From Agapanthus africanus (taxonomy: Eukaryota; Streptophyta; Magnoliopsida; Asparagales; Amaryllidaceae): a DNA stretch of 64,000 nt. Below are positions 19,568 to 33,232 of this stretch, one piece after another. The notes beneath the pieces were generated by a model. It saw nothing but the letters and a program-made list of their open reading frames with translations, was not told the DNA's origin and ran no database searches. Positions within the stretch are counted from its first letter, which is position 1. Each line of letters opens with the position of its first letter. Location: contig CM057350.1 in the NCBI GenBank assembly GCA_030015575.1, forward strand, positions 522,342,959 through 522,406,958, written 5' to 3'. The translations under genes and the position numbers were made by a program.

Positions 19568-22500
19568 TGTAACGTTTTGAAAATCGTTTCGGTGAAATTT
19601 CGGAAAAACGGTAAAATAAGGGGGTTTTCTGTAAAAAGTCAAAATGCAAATATCTTATTATAAAAATTAAATATACATATTCTAGCTATGTAATTGCTAG
19701 TATTTGGTGTTTATTGAGCCACTGGTGAAATTTCAAATTTTCTGAAAAAAATTTATTTTATTATTATTTTAAGCCGTCACTAATACATTTAATTAGGGAA
19801 AATTACAAATTGGAATGAGTTGAAACAAATTTTGTGCATCATAAAACATTAAATAAAATTTTATCATGTGGTTTTTGAAATGAAATGGTTTGCCAAAATG
19901 GTGTTAGAAAATATCGAAGAAAAAGGCTTAAATAGTGAATTTAGTGTTAATGGATGTTTGGGGGTATAGTATTTATCATTTTCCATCACCCCACACCCAT
20001 ACCCACACTCACACACCCCCATTTATCTTTTTTCTTGGCTGAATTCAGCAGCCCCTCTCTTAATCTTTTCCCCACTTGTGTTGCAAAAGAAAAGAAAAGA
20101 AAAGAAAAAGGAAATGTAGAAATGAGAGTGGACTTTGACTAGGTTGACTAGATATCTTTTTCCCCACCTCCCTCTCTCTCCTCTTTCCCCCTACATGCAG
20201 CCGAGCCCCCCACTTCTTGCTGTCCAGAATTTTCCCCCAAAACCCCATTTCATTTCCCCTCAAAAAAATGTCCAAATTCCATCAAAAATCAAGCTAAAAT
20301 CCAAATCCGACTCCTACCCATTTTCCCTCGTCTTCTTTAGCATGGATCTTGGTACAAGGATTTCAAATTGGAGGTCTAGATTTCAATTTTGATTCATGGT
20401 TGTGAGGTATAACTTTTGACCCATTGTTCAATTGTTGGTTTAATTCCTTAATGAAGCTTATTAGGTGCTAATTTTTGGCTTAATTGAAAGATGTGGGTTT
20501 GCAAGAGAAGATTTAGATTAGGGTTTGTGAAAATCTAATTAGGGTTTTGTGTTGTGAGATTATGGTTGTGTGATGTATTTGACATATTAGTGTTATGCTA
20601 AATCAAATTAAGTTGCTAGTTTGCATTTTTGTTGATTTAAAATGTGATATTTATATAAGTTGTAAACTAGGTTTTTAAAATAATTATATTTTTGTGAGAT
20701 AAAATTCAAATTAAGGTTTCATGTCATTATAAATATTATATTGAGTGGTTTAGTGCCTTTAGTTCATAAAAATCCTAGCTAAATTGTTATTTGTGCATTT
20801 TTGCTATAAATTGTTAAAATTTGGGTATAGTGTAAACTACAATTTTGGGGTTAATGAAATTTATTGAGATTAAATTATGGAAATTGTTTTTATGACTTAT
20901 TTAAGATATTTAATAAGTATTATGGCCTCTAGATTTGTTTAAACGTCGAGTTTTATACTAAAACGGGTAATTTTTGCTTGCTAGATTTTCGGAAAAATGG
21001 CTTTTAAGGTGAATTTGGGGTTTTTATGAATTTTAACCTATTTTATATTATAATTAATGTTCGTGAATGCGCAAATGAGAGTGTTTGGGTTTTTCTCGAT
21101 GGTTTAACGTTTGTACATCGACATCGAGGGTTGGTTTGGCTATTCTTACATGCGTAGGCGATAGGTTTTGACCTATGCGTGATGCGCGTGCCGATTTGAT
21201 TTTCGTCTGCCGTTTTGATTTCGAATTTGGTTTTAATGTTATACGGTGCGTTATGATATGTAGGTACCCCATGTGGACTTCGAGACGACAAGCAAGCGCG
21301 TGGCGACGTCGGCACCGGCGAGCGAGGACCAGGTGAGTAGATTTAGATCTACGGGAAGAAGTCGGGTGGATGGCGTATAGCACCCCCGCAGTTCGTGGTG
21401 ATGTATACGAATACGTATACACACATATATTTTGATTATATATATTATGTTGATATGAGACTTGATGGTAAAGGTAGATTCTAGGTGTTCATGCATTAGT
21501 TTAGTGTTAGTTGCGAAACCCTAGAGTAGTTGTTACACCCACACACGCACACATACACATGCATACATCTATGTTTTACCTGTGCGTATATGGGGATATG
21601 TGTTATGTGTTCACCTGGGTATGGGACTAGGTGTTCACATACTGGATTTGCGGATGATACTTGGGATTGAGATGAGTCGATGAGATTTGAGTTGAGGTCG
21701 TGAAATCGGTGATATGGCAGGATTCGTACTTGAGATACGTCCTGATGTTATAGCGGATCTTTGGATGAAGATGCCATGTGAATAGTGATTTTAGTAGTGT
21801 ACTAGACGTAGGTCAATACCCCAGATGATGATCTTGATAAAGAGGATACCAGATGAACAGTGTGATGAGTATGATATTGACCCGTACCCAGATTTGGGGA
21901 TGCCGTACGACGGATTTACGTACGAGCTATATCTTGATGATTGATCCGCACTCTTGACTTGGGATGTCTGATTGTAGATATAGTATCGGATATGATATTA
22001 TTGAGGCGGGATCACCGACTAATATATATACAGGTATGTATATGGATCGACTCAGATGTTAGGCGGTTTCCTTACCTGTAGTCCAGCTTGTTAGCTTAGC
22101 CCTTTAGTTTAGTTTAGTTGTTAGATTAGATTCGATTCTTACCTATTTCAAAAACTAACGAATCGTGGGTATTTTAAAAGACAGCCCAAGGGATCCTACG
22201 GATATTTCAAAAGACGTATCTTTTCATAAAAAACACCGTAGCCCCTATTTTCAAAACCCCATGATTCGTGTTATTTCAAAAGGCACCATTTATAGGACTT
22301 ATATTAGATTAATGCAGGTTAGTTACAGTTGCGTCTTGTATTCAGCTCCCGCTTATTATTGTGGTTCGTTTCGCATCGCATACTTATGTTATAATTTCTT
22401 ATTGCAATGTTGATATCATATTGCTAGGACACCAGCACCATTACCGATGATGCGTATGTACCACGTACACTTACTTGCCGGCTCACACACATCTTCATCG

Positions 22501-24108
22501 ATAATTGCCATGTCACGTACACCTTAGAAAAGATTATTGCTTGACTTAGCTTGTTAGTTAGTAATTTGACATGATATTAGTGTACCTGCCTTATATGCCA
22601 GCTTAACATTGTAGTTATTACTTGCCACTTCATGCATACTGTTATTCATTGTTATGCCTATATTCATGGTTTTACATGCTATTGATGATTTGGATTCGGA
22701 TTTCCATGAGATTTTCTGGATTTTGGGGGGGGAACCGCAAAACTTATATAAACTGATTTCTCTCTTTTTAAATAAAAAGTGCGGTTTTTCCCATGATGTA
22801 TGAGTCGTCCACCATGAGTTTGCTGATGGATTTTGAGACCCGATTCGAGGAGACGGATGAACCGTTTCGGGTACATGGTGGACCCGGTAAGGTACCCCGG
22901 GGCAAGAAGCGCGTGATGATGACGATGTGAGCCTGGCAGGGGAGCACTACCTACCGGTGATTTTACCCGACGCGTCGGATATCCGGAGGATACCGTCATG
23001 GTCTTGAGATGGATGGTAGGGGCCGGTCTGGACTGACGGCGCCCTAGATATTGTGATTGAGACATTGAGATTTCGAGATATTGAGGTACAGAGACTGTGA
23101 TACAGAGATATCGAGATATTGGGATTACGTTTTGTGCCGATGCTAGGCACTGTTTTATGATGATTTCATTTATAATATCTCATTTTAAAAATACAAAGGA
23201 AATCTCACTAAATTATGAAAACAGTTTCTTCATTTACATGTATTCTGTTTTCATGCATTCATACCTCATTCATATGATATTTTACTACCTGAGGCACTGA
23301 CACGGGCACATGAGATTACACTCGGGTTAGATATTTACCCTAGCCTTGTTATAGGTTGCATGTTATATATATAATTGAGGATTTATTATGATCATTGACC
23401 TAGGTTGCGTTATTTATGCGATTTCTTTCCGTAGGTGTTTTTCTATTCACGAGTTGGCAACTCACCCCCGTTGTGCCCCAGTTTCTTGCAGCTTTTGCCG
23501 TACAGGTTTCTTTACGGCTTTGCGGGCATAGTTCCCTTCGGGTGTTTTGCTAGTAGGTGGGTTTACTTGTATCGTACCCCCATTAGATAACTTGTATATT
23601 ATTACTCTGTTGTATCTAGAAGTTCCATCAACCAAACATGTATTTATTTTGAGATAGAGACCAGTGATGTTATTCCTTCGACCTTAGAGTCGCGCATTAT
23701 ATTTCTGTGGTTTTCTTATGGTTTTGAGTTTCCTTTTGAATTTTGATCCTCGCCGTTGGCGTTGTATATTATATTGCTTGTGTGGTTGTGACCGTCGATT
23801 GACGAAGAGCTAGCTCCCGCTTGGGGATGCCTTTTTATTGATTTCGTATACTATTCATGTTGTATCCCGTTTGGGGGCCAGTATTTACAAAGGAGACTCT
23901 GCCGAAATTTTCAGTAAATATTTGATGTTTTTAAAAACGCATAATTCGGCTTATGCTTTTAAAACTACTTGATTTGAATTGGTTTTCCTTCACTCTAATA
24001 CTTTTCTTGGTTTGGATTTCTGGGTTTTCGGCTTACTTAGATTACGTACGCCTCGAGACGTTTCGTAGTTTAAGTGCCGGTCATGTTCCGTACTTTCAGG
24101 ACGTGACA
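19568..24108 (+). repeat. Left (5') LTR of element C, 4541 bp
   Basis: Starts TGTAACGTTTTGAAAATCG and ends GGACGTGACA. It matches the right LTR over its entire length. It contains AAAAG-type simple repeats near 20085-20110 and GAGATATTGAG-like microrepeats near 23050-23130. Small open frames on both strands recur in both LTRs only because the LTRs are duplicates; none shows a recognisable domain. Confidence 0.92.
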
Positions 24109-24112
24109 AAGT

Positions 24113-24124
24113 TGGTATCAGAGC
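24113..24124 (+). other. Primer-binding site, element C
   Basis: TGGTATCAGAGC, four bases after the LTR end, is the initiator tRNA-Met primer site common in plant Del/Tekay-type elements. Confidence 0.92.
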
Positions 24125-26917
24125 GTTAGGTTTTACCTTCGGAGCGTAGGATGACCCTTGGTTGATGGAATAGGTGACTAAAGTAGAGTGACGTACCGTA
24201 GGTATGTTCCGCGACATATTTACGATACGCTACTCCACTTAAGAAGCCTTAGGATGTACATTTCTTTGCTCAGTATTATATTCATTCCGATCTAGCCTCA
24301 TCAGTACCAGTTATGGTTTTGCTGCCATGATTACGGGCAGGGAGAGCTACGGCTAGAGTTGCGGTCAGCACGAGCTCGTCAAGAACGAGGACTGACCAGG
24401 GCATGATTCCGGCGACACACGATTGCAGAGATGTGTCTTTTCATTGTGTTTTCGCGCCATGAGCGTTGGGTGGATTTCTGTATGAGATTACTCAGACGTG
24501 CTGATTTGCACTAGAGGATTGAGCCACTGATAGAGGCCAGCCAGATTTTGATGACCATTGAAGTATTGCTTACTCCTGATGATTGAGGCACCGTTCAGCG
24601 TGCAGACGAGCGAGCCAGTTATTGCTGCGAACGACGAGATATTTCCCCAGATGCTGGAGTTAGTGCGGCATGAGTTGTACTAAGAGGTGATAGAAGGTCG
24701 CTAGTCATCAAGGATGAATGACTAGGACATGTGGATCGTTCGCCTATCCCGATGCGAGGTCATCAGATAGATTGATTCCAGCTGGAGACGACTTCACGCG
24801 GAGACGTTGAGAGTCGACACAGACGATCGAATGTCAGAAACCTATTATTCCAAGTTTAAAGTAGTCGGAAAGACATGCAGGCAATTCTATGGTCCCTCTA
24901 GAAGAATGAAACCCTAACTCGACTTAATGACCGTGTGAAAGCCTTTGAACCTTCGGGTTTGCGGCAGTTCTACGGCGCCATTAGTGAGGCTTGGGTTTGC
25001 CCTTCTACGGCTGGACCACCGATGCTGTGGTATGTACTCGATACTATTAAACTGTGCCCAAGATATTGAGCTCTTGGGGGATTATGAGGTTTTGACGACT
25101 CGATCGGATGGCTCGACTTAATTCGGATGCTAGGTGGTGAGATGCATTTCTTGGGAGACTCCCGATACGAGGATAGCCGTTGGAGCTCAGTCCATGCAGC
25201 CACGACGAGACGAGTCCGAAGCGGTCGACATTAGAGAAAGGTGAAGTAAGAGATTCGTACCAGATCTAGATGAAACGACGTTCCACTCCGCCGACATCAG
25301 AGATGCGATACGTATGCCGAGGCATTGTACTTGGATATACCTTCCAGAAGGAGTCACGATGAGTATGCAGCCCTTCCGGAACGAGAACAGATCTAGTAAG
25401 GGACGATGACTTCCGGACAGTTCGGCAGAGACGAGATTTGAGAGAGATCTCAATAGGACCTTTCTGGAATAAATTACGAGAAGACTTGGACCCAGTAGTG
25501 GTCATGTTATGCACACCGGCAGGCCAGAGTTCAGGATCGTCGACGAGACATGCTATGAGTGACCGCGGCAGTTGGCCAGAGATTCTTGGAGGATGTGCTT
25601 GAGCGGGACTATTCCGCCATACTTGATTTGCGTATTTTAGGCGATTTATTCGCATGATTGATTTTGATGATTGAGTTTCATGATATTTGTCTTCATGGAC
25701 CATGGTTGCACCTACTGAGTATTTACGATTTTTGCACGGTTGTTGCACTTGATATCGTTTTCGTGCCTTGGTTCTCATGTTTGTGATTATATGGATTTCA
25801 TACAGTTGAGTTGATTTGTATGTATATACGCACACGATTTGGTTTTTGCACTCGGTATAGTTCATATATGCTTGCAGTGCAGTGTTACGTATGTTGTGCA
25901 TTTAGATGCCCTGGAGTTCGATTTCGATGGTGATGTTCGATATTTGTTTTGTTCACCTTATGCACCTGATTGGATTTTGCGTATATTCGGCACTTGATAT
26001 TGGATTTCATGATTTCGTGCACGATGGATGCACCTGATTTGGATTTTCGCGCATGTTGGGCGCATGTTTTGAAGTGTGATTTTGGTGCACACCAGATGCA
26101 CTAAATCGAGGTTTTTCGTGCATGTCAGATGCACCTGATTTTGCTGTCAGGCACACATGTTGCCTACGACAGATGTTTCGTGCACACCCGATGCACTTAG
26201 ATGTTGTTTCTGTGCATATGTATGGCACGTATATGGATTTTGATTTCCGTGCGCACCAGACGCACGTAGTATTTATACGCGTATTTTGGGATTGATTTTC
26301 CTCATAGAGCAGTACGTTTTTATGATATTGCTATGTGTTTTCGTACTGAGCATGACTAGTCAAAGGACAGTACCTGAATATATTTTGCATGCATTGATAG
26401 TTATTGAAGGGATTTCCAAAAGGCGAGCTATAGCCTCAGTATTTACCTACGTGTCTGATATGACACGAAATGTTTAAAACAAGGAGACCCTTCTAAATTG
26501 TTTCCAAAACGGCGGAACGTACATTTCAAACAAAGGTATATATGTATATAGTTATTTTCTTATGATAGACGTCCGCCACTGTGCAGTGTTATACGCGTTG
26601 CACAGCGACTTAAAGAGATTTGGCATGCATTTCCTTCAGATACTTACATATATAGATTCGATATTTACATGTATAGTTTTATATCATATTGGTTTTGCTT
26701 TGGATTTGGCATTGATGTCTTCCCCATGACTCCGATGATTGCGGGATACTTGACGGAGTTTTTATTGAGTTATATGCTCATTTTTCATGCGCATGCGCTG
26801 CGCTACGATTTGTTTTATGTATTTACGATTTCGGAGCCCCGACGACTTGATAGTTTTGCTTAGATGTTTTAGTATTTGGGGGGAGTTTTAATTTAAATTC
26901 GGGGACCGAATTTCTTT
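24125..26917 (+). other. Internal region of element C, no recognisable gene
   Basis: These 2.8 kb lie where gag-pol should be. I see no zinc knuckle, protease, RT, RNase H or integrase motif in any frame. The longest frame (25266-25901, minus strand, 211 codons) is antisense and resembles nothing I know. Positions about 25990-26280 hold degenerate repeats around GTGCAC and GATGCAC. The region could be heavily decayed gag or unrelated filler, as in large retrotransposon derivatives. Confidence 0.7.
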
Positions 26918-26930
26918 AAGGGGGGAAGAT
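26918..26930 (+). other. Polypurine tract of element C
   Basis: AAGGGGGGAAGAT lies directly before the right LTR start TGTAACG. Confidence 0.88.
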
Positions 26931-29210
26931 TGTAACGTTTTGAAAATCGTTTCGGTGAAATTTCGGAAAAACGGTAAAATAAGGGGGTTTTCTGTAAAAA
27001 GTCAAAATGCAAATATCTTATTATAAAAATTAAATATACATATTCTAGCTATGTAATTGCTAGTATTTGGTGTTTATTGAGCCACTGGTGAAATTTCAAA
27101 TTTTCTGAAATTTTTTTTATTTTATTATTATTTTAAGCCGTCACTAATACATTTAATTAGGGAAAATTACAAATTGGAATGAGTTGAAATAAATTTTGTG
27201 CATCATAAAACATTAAATAAAATTTTATCATGTGGTTTTTGAAATGAAATGGTTTGCCAAAACGGTGTTAGAAAATATCGAAGAAAAAGGCTTAAATGGT
27301 GAATTTAGTGTTAATGGATGTTTGGGGGTATAGTATTTATCATTTTCCATCACCCCACACCCATACCCACACTCACACACCCCCATTTATCTTTTTTCTT
27401 GGCTGAATTCAGCAGCCCCTCTCTCAATCTTTTCCCCACTTGTGTTGCAAAAGAAAAGAAAAGAAAAGAAAAAGGAAATGTAGAAATGAGAGTGGACTTT
27501 GACTAGGTTGACTAGATATCTTTTTCCCCACCTCCCTCTCTCTCCTCTTTCCCCCTACATGCAGCCGAGCCCCCCACTTCTTGCTGTCCAGAATTTTCCC
27601 CCAAAACCCCATTTCATTTCCCCTCAAAAAAATGCCCAAATTCCATCAAAAATCAAGCTAAAATCCAAATCCGACTCCTACCCATTTTCCCTCGTCTTCT
27701 TTAGCATGGATCTTGGTGCAAGGATTTCAAATTGGAGGTCTAAATTTCAAGTTTGATTCATGGTTGTGAGGTATAACTTTTGACCCATTGTTCAATTGTT
27801 GGTTTAATTCCTTAATGAAGCTTATTAGGTGCTAATTTTTGGCTTAATTGAAAGATGTGGGTTTGCAAGAGAAGATTTAGATTAGGATTTGTGAAAATCT
27901 AATTAGGGTTTTGTGTTGTGAGATTATGGTTGTGTGATATATTTGACATATTAGTGTTATGCTAAATCAAATTAAGTTGCTAGTTTGCATTTTTGTTGAT
28001 TTAAAATGTGATATTTATATAAGTTGTAAACTAGGTTTTTAAAATAATTATATTTTTGTGAGATAAAATTCAAATTAAGGTTTCATGTCATTATAAATAT
28101 TATATTGAGTGGTTTAGTGCCTTTAGTTCATGAAAATCCTAGCTAAATTGTTATTTGTGCATTTTTGCTATAAATTGTTAAAATTTGGGTATAGTGTAAA
28201 CTACAATTTTGGGGTTAATGAAATTTATTGAGATTAAATTATGGAAATTGTTTTTATGACTTATTTAAGATATTTAATAAGTATTATGGCCTCTAGATTT
28301 GTTTAAACGTCGAGTTTTATACTAAAACGGGTAATTTTTGCTTGCTAGATTTTCGGAAAAATGGCTTTTAAGGTGAATTTGGGGTTTTTGTGAATTTTAA
28401 CCTATTTTATATTATAATTAATGTTCGTGAATGCGCAAATGAGAGTGTTTGGGTTTTTCTCGATGGTTTAACGTTTGTACATCGACATCGAGGGTTGGTT
28501 TGGCTATTCTTGCATGCGTAGGCGATAGGTTTTGACCTATGCGTGATGCGCGTGCCGATTTGATTTTCGTCTGCCGTTTTGATTTTGAATTTGGTTTTAA
28601 TGTTATACGGTGCGTTATGATATGTAGGTACCCCATGTGGACTTCGAGACGATAAGCAAGCGCGTGGCGACGTCGGCACCGGCGAGCGAGGACCAGGTGA
28701 GTAGATTTAGATCTATGGGGAGAAGTCGGGTGGATGGCGTATAGCACCCCCGCAGTTCGTGGTGATGTATACGAATACGTATACACACATATATTTTGAT
28801 TATATATATTATGTTGATATGAGACTTGATGATAAAGGTAGATTCTAGGTGTTCATGCATTAGTTTAGTGTTAGTTGCGAAACCCTAGAGTAGTTGTTAC
28901 ACCCACACACGCACACATACACATGCATACATCTATGTTTTACCTGTGCGTATATGGGGATATGTGTTATGTGTTCACCTGGGTATAGGACTAGGTGTTC
29001 ACATACTGGATTTGCGGATGATATTTGGGATTGAGATGAGTCGATGAGATTTGAGTTGAGGTCGTGAAATCGGTGATATGGCAGGGTTCGTACTTGAGAT
29101 ACGTCCTGATGTTATAGCGGATCTTTGGATGACGATGCCATGTGAATAGTGATTTTAGTAGTGTACTAGACGTAGGTCAGTACCCCAGATGATGATCTTG
29201 ATAAAGAGGA

Positions 29211-31104
29211 TGTAAGTCGATGTACTACACCCCAATACTTGTGGGGAGGCGGAATTTTCAAAAACGAACTTGTTTAGTGAACAAACATCGACTAACCGCT
29301 TGAATCGAAGCTAAACGATAACTAACCAAACATATAGTTGTTCTAAACTACTATGCTTAGGGATTATACCTATCGAACCAAGTCCTTCGGCTTTACGATC
29401 TCCTCGTCCTCCTCGGCCTTCTCGATGTAGTAGATGATCCCCCCGAGAGCAAAACTCCAAGCTTAGCCTCTAAACTTGAAGCAACTAACCTTCTTGGATT
29501 GCTAATCGAAGAAGATAGATGAGATAGAGTGAGGGTTATGGATTGTTTAGTCTAACTAATCCTTGTTCTCAACACATGAGAGGTAAGGATTAGGGTTTGA
29601 AGAGAGTGAGCTTGAGGAGAGAGAATGTGAATGATATTATGAGTGAGAATAGTAAGTTATCATAATATATATGAAGCATATACTTTTAATCAAGAAAAGA
29701 AAATAAGTGATGAATAATCATGCTTCATAAATATCAAGTGGTGATTCATTATCATGAGTCATTAAGCATTTATGATGCAATAATGACTATGATGAATCAC
29801 TCTCATGACTCACTAATCTCATTCAATGCATATGACACCTAAACCTCCTTAGTCACCATCTTCTAGAAGCTTCTCGCGTAATTACGAGAACGCCCCTCCG
29901 ATCCGTAAAAATACGGAAAAACTTTAGACTGTATAAATCCAATAACCGGATACCAGTAACTGGCTTAAACCAAAGCCGACTGGTAAAAACTGTCCAAACG
30001 ACGTAAGTGTGTAAACACACATATGCGTCCGAACCCTTTGTCGTAAAACCATACGACCTCTATATCGTTTCGCCTGGAGTAGGAAACTCTCTGTGTGGGA
30101 CTCTAGAGACTCGACTACTACGCTGGCAGTGGGTTTAACCACAGACCGCAAGCGGCACTAGCTGTACGTAACGGTCCCCAGGTAGTTGTCGATAAGAAGG
30201 CCGATGAGAAAACCCATCCGAACTCCTACTGAGCCTGCTGTGACAATCTCCATACAGTCCGGTCCGTTCGTCCAAGACTATCGCATATCGGGCCTAGGAG
30301 GCGGCAAGCGTCAGTCCCCTAATAGCGGTATAAGTCGTGTCGGAGCGAAGCCCATTACACCCTGAGAAACTACTGGAACCTACCAGCAAATCTCGCTTGC
30401 CCTGGCCAGGGACTTTGCGTAATGGCTCTCTGACACAGCGCGATATCTACTCCCAATACCGGGAGGGACGAATCCTGTCTAACCGCCACTGCCTCCAAGT
30501 GCTCGGGACTGTACCCAACTGCTACCTGTTTGCACGACTCCTTTGAGCCGTGGTAGGGTAGCAATCTAAGAACAGTGGGACACACTCGAGGCGAAGTAGC
30601 AGTGTCAAGTCTGCGGACTATGCTGTACTCATGTCACCTGGGAACTGTTCACTGACGACTGGTATAAAACCAACCAACAGTTCCCTGTGAGTCCTGTCCG
30701 GTGTACCCGTAACCCAACGAGCACCTGTATACTATCTCCAGTACGACGTACTGACGGCTGTGGGACAGACCATCTCCCCAACTGGGATGAGAAGCGTACA
30801 CACTAGTCTACTCCGGAGTATCGATACTCTGTCTCGATAATCCAACGACCAGGGACCTGAATAAGGATGTGCTTGTAGACTACCCAGCCCCCACTAGTGT
30901 GACTGCCATCACAACTCTGGTAGACAAGCAAGATCCTAAGAGCTCTATCAATACGTACACTCACATATTAAGATAGAAAAACCAAGTAGCATACTACCAT
31001 GTTTAGCAAGACTGTTATATACATGTGAATATCCCAAGCTTCCATTAAGTAATATACAAACTAGTATGATACAGTAATGGCCTTCTAGGGCATAAACACT
31101 AACA
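29211..31104 (-). repeat. 3' LTR of Copia D
   Basis: TGTTAGTGTTTATGCCC to CGACTTACA on the minus strand; nearly identical to 37064-38959. Open frames inside (for example 29924-30151) recur in both LTRs and show no domain. Confidence 0.95.
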
Positions 31105-31117
31105 ATCTCCCACTTGC
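31105..31117 (-). other. Polypurine tract of Copia D
   Basis: The minus strand reads GCAAGTGGGAGAT directly before TGTTAG, a typical Copia plus-strand primer. Confidence 0.9.
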
Positions 31118-31118
31118 A

Positions 31119-31904
31119 CTAGGGCCATGTACTGGCATATCGTAGACCGATGATCTCGAGTAGCCTCTCGAACTGAATCTGAGGTAGGGCCTTCGTGAAT
31201 GGATCAGCAATGTTCTCTTCAGAAGCAACTCTCCGAACCTCGATCTCCTGACGATCAATGATCTCCCTGATCAGGTGATACCGCCTTAAGATGTGTCTGG
31301 ACTTCTGATGGGACCTTGGTTCCTTCGCTAAAGCTATAGCTCCGTTGTTGTCGCAATACAGAGGTATTGGATCAACTATGGTAGGAACCACCTGAAGTTC
31401 TGTTAGGAACTTCTTCATCCAGACTGCTTCTTTTGCGGCATCGCAAGCAGCTATATACTCCGCTTCCATCGTCGAGTCAGCAACGGTGTCCTGCTTGGAG
31501 CTCTTCCAGCACACCGCCCCTCTATTGAGGGTAAAGACATAACCCGACATGGACTTGGAATCGTCCTTATCACTCTGGAAGCCGGAATCAGCAAAGGCCT
31601 CCAACCTGAGGTCTTTTCCGCCGTAAACCAAGAACATCTCCTTAGTCCTTCTCAGGTACTTGAGAATGTTCTTTACTGCTATCCAGTGCTTCTCCCCTGG
31701 GTCTGACTGATACCGGCTTACCACGCTCAGTGCGTAAGCTACATCTGGTCTGGTGCACAACATCGTATACATTATAGAGCCTACCGCAGAAGCGTAGGGT
31801 ATAATAGACATGCGTTCCCTTTCCAAATCAGTCTTGGGAGACATCTCTTTGGAGAGGGTGATTCCGTGACAAGCCGGTAGATTACCGTGCTTAGAATCTT
31901 CCAT
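31119..31904 (-). CDS. Copia D RNase H and RT C-terminus
   Basis: The 261-residue frame begins within the conserved segment after RT and carries the Copia RNase H, which degrades the RNA strand of the RNA-DNA hybrid. Visible: Y-A(L)SVVSRYQSDPG (about 58-70), FADSGFQSD (about 109), STMEAEYIAACDAAKEAVW (about 144), LYCDNNGAIALAKEP (about 182) and HQKSRHI with the final ALPQIQFERL. It ends near WP just before the polypurine tract. Its ATG is internal: the frame is separated from the RT frame by a 1-bp deletion near 31955, so in an intact element the two are one polyprotein. Confidence 0.92.
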   Translation of the reverse strand: MEDSKHGNLPACHGITLSKEMSPKTDLERERMSIIPYASAVGSIMYTMLCTRPDVAYALSVVSRYQSDPGEKHWIAVKNILKYLRRTKEMFLVYGGKDLRLEAFADSGFQSDKDDSKSMSGYVFTLNRGAVCWKSSKQDTVADSTMEAEYIAACDAAKEAVWMKKFLTELQVVPTIVDPIPLYCDNNGAIALAKEPRSHQKSRHILRRYHLIREIIDRQEIEVRRVASEENIADPFTKALPQIQFERLLEIIGLRYASTWP

Positions 31905-31915
31905 ACTGAATCTTT

Positions 31916-33229
31916 TCAGTACAGTGTCGATATACCTGGACTGCGAAGTCCCAACATCCTCTTGGATCTATCACGATAGATCCGAATCCCCAGAATGTAA
32001 GAGGCATCACCCAGGTCTTTCATGGAGAACCTGTGTGACAAGAATCCTTTGACAGATTGTAGCATAGGAATGTCATTTCCTATCAATAGAATGTCATCCA
32101 CGTACAAGACGAGGAATACGACACTTCTGGCTACAGCTTTACTATATATGCACGATTCATCTGGATTTTTGATAAAGTCATATTCTTTGACTGTCTCATC
32201 AAAACAGATGTTCCAACTCCGCGACGCCTGCTTTAGTCCATAAATGGACTTAAGCAGCTTGCATACTTTCCCGCTGCTCCTACTCTGATTGAAACCCTCT
32301 GGCTGATTCATATAGACGCTCTCTTCTAAATTTCCATTCAGAAAAGCCGTCTTTACGTCCATCTGCCAGATTTCATAATCATGGAAGGCAGCAATAGCAA
32401 GAAGGACCCGAATGGATTTGAGCATAGCCACTGGAGAAAAAGTTTCGTCATAGTCCAAACCAGGTCTTTGACGAAAACCCTTTGCAACAAGTCTAGCCTT
32501 ATAGGTTTCTACCTGTCCATCTACACCAATCTTTTTCTTGAAGATCCATTTGCATCCTATGGATTTTACCCCATCTGGAGCAAAGTCCAAAGTCCATACT
32601 TTGTTGGTGTACATGGACTCCATTTCGGTCCGCATTGCATCTAGCCATCGTACCGAGTCGCCGCTCTGGATGGCCTGCTGGAAGTCAGTAGGTTCATCAT
32701 CATCTATGATGCAATCCTCTCTATCCCCATCTATGAGAAAACCGTAGTATCTCTCAGGCGGATGAGACGGCCTACTACTCCTGCGGAGGGGTGCGGGAAT
32801 GTCCTGTTCTTCTTGAACTCCTGGTTCTACCAAACTTTCAGTAGCAGTTTGTGGTTCTGGAATTTCTTCCAGTTCTATTTCGCTCCCATTTATTTCCTTT
32901 TCTAAAAACTGATTTTCCAGAAAATGGGCATTACGAGAAACAAAAACCTTTTGTTCCTCTGCGTAATAGAAATAATATCCCTTGGAGTTCTTTGGATATC
33001 CCACAAACAAACATTTTACTGATCGTGCCTCGAGCTTGTCCGCATGCTGCTTTTTAACAAAAGCTGGACATCCCCAAACCTTCATATGTTGAAGATGGGG
33101 TTTCTTCCCAGTCCACATCTGATATGGAGTAGTAGGCACAGTCTTGGTAGGAGCCCTGTTCAAAAGATATGCCGCTGATTCTAGCGCATAACCCCAGAAA
33201 GATCGCGGTAACTCAGCATTACTCATCAT
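31916..33229 (-). CDS. Copia D integrase C-terminus and reverse transcriptase
   Basis: The 437-residue frame starts in the integrase C-terminal region (RSFWGYALESAAYLLNRAP; GCPAFVKK; KCLFVGYPKNSKGYYFY, residues 10-88), passes an acidic linker and enters RT. RT motifs: GCKWIFKKK (about 225), YKARLVAKGF (about 243), QMDVKTAFLNGNLEE (about 289) and the catalytic YVDD (376-379). It is fused in frame to the upstream gag-integrase frame, separated only by a TGA at about 33230; the neighbouring residues suggest CGA to TGA. Downstream, a 1-bp deletion near 31955 truncates the protein after RSKRMLGL. So this RT cannot be made as part of a complete polyprotein here. Confidence 0.92.
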   Translation of the reverse strand: MMSNAELPRSFWGYALESAAYLLNRAPTKTVPTTPYQMWTGKKPHLQHMKVWGCPAFVKKQHADKLEARSVKCLFVGYPKNSKGYYFYYAEEQKVFVSRNAHFLENQFLEKEINGSEIELEEIPEPQTATESLVEPGVQEEQDIPAPLRRSSRPSHPPERYYGFLIDGDREDCIIDDDEPTDFQQAIQSGDSVRWLDAMRTEMESMYTNKVWTLDFAPDGVKSIGCKWIFKKKIGVDGQVETYKARLVAKGFRQRPGLDYDETFSPVAMLKSIRVLLAIAAFHDYEIWQMDVKTAFLNGNLEESVYMNQPEGFNQSRSSGKVCKLLKSIYGLKQASRSWNICFDETVKEYDFIKNPDESCIYSKAVARSVVFLVLYVDDILLIGNDIPMLQSVKGFLSHRFSMKDLGDASYILGIRIYRDRSKRMLGLRSPGISTLY

Positions 33230-33232
33230 GGA

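Noticed and set aside
25266..25901. 211-codon minus-strand frame in the interior of element C
   Set aside because: It is antisense to the element and has no recognisable motif; a frame of this length can arise by chance in 2.8 kb.
20135..28860. Pairs of small frames repeated at about 20-21 kb and 27-29 kb
   Set aside because: They recur because the regions are the two LTRs of element C, not because they are genes.
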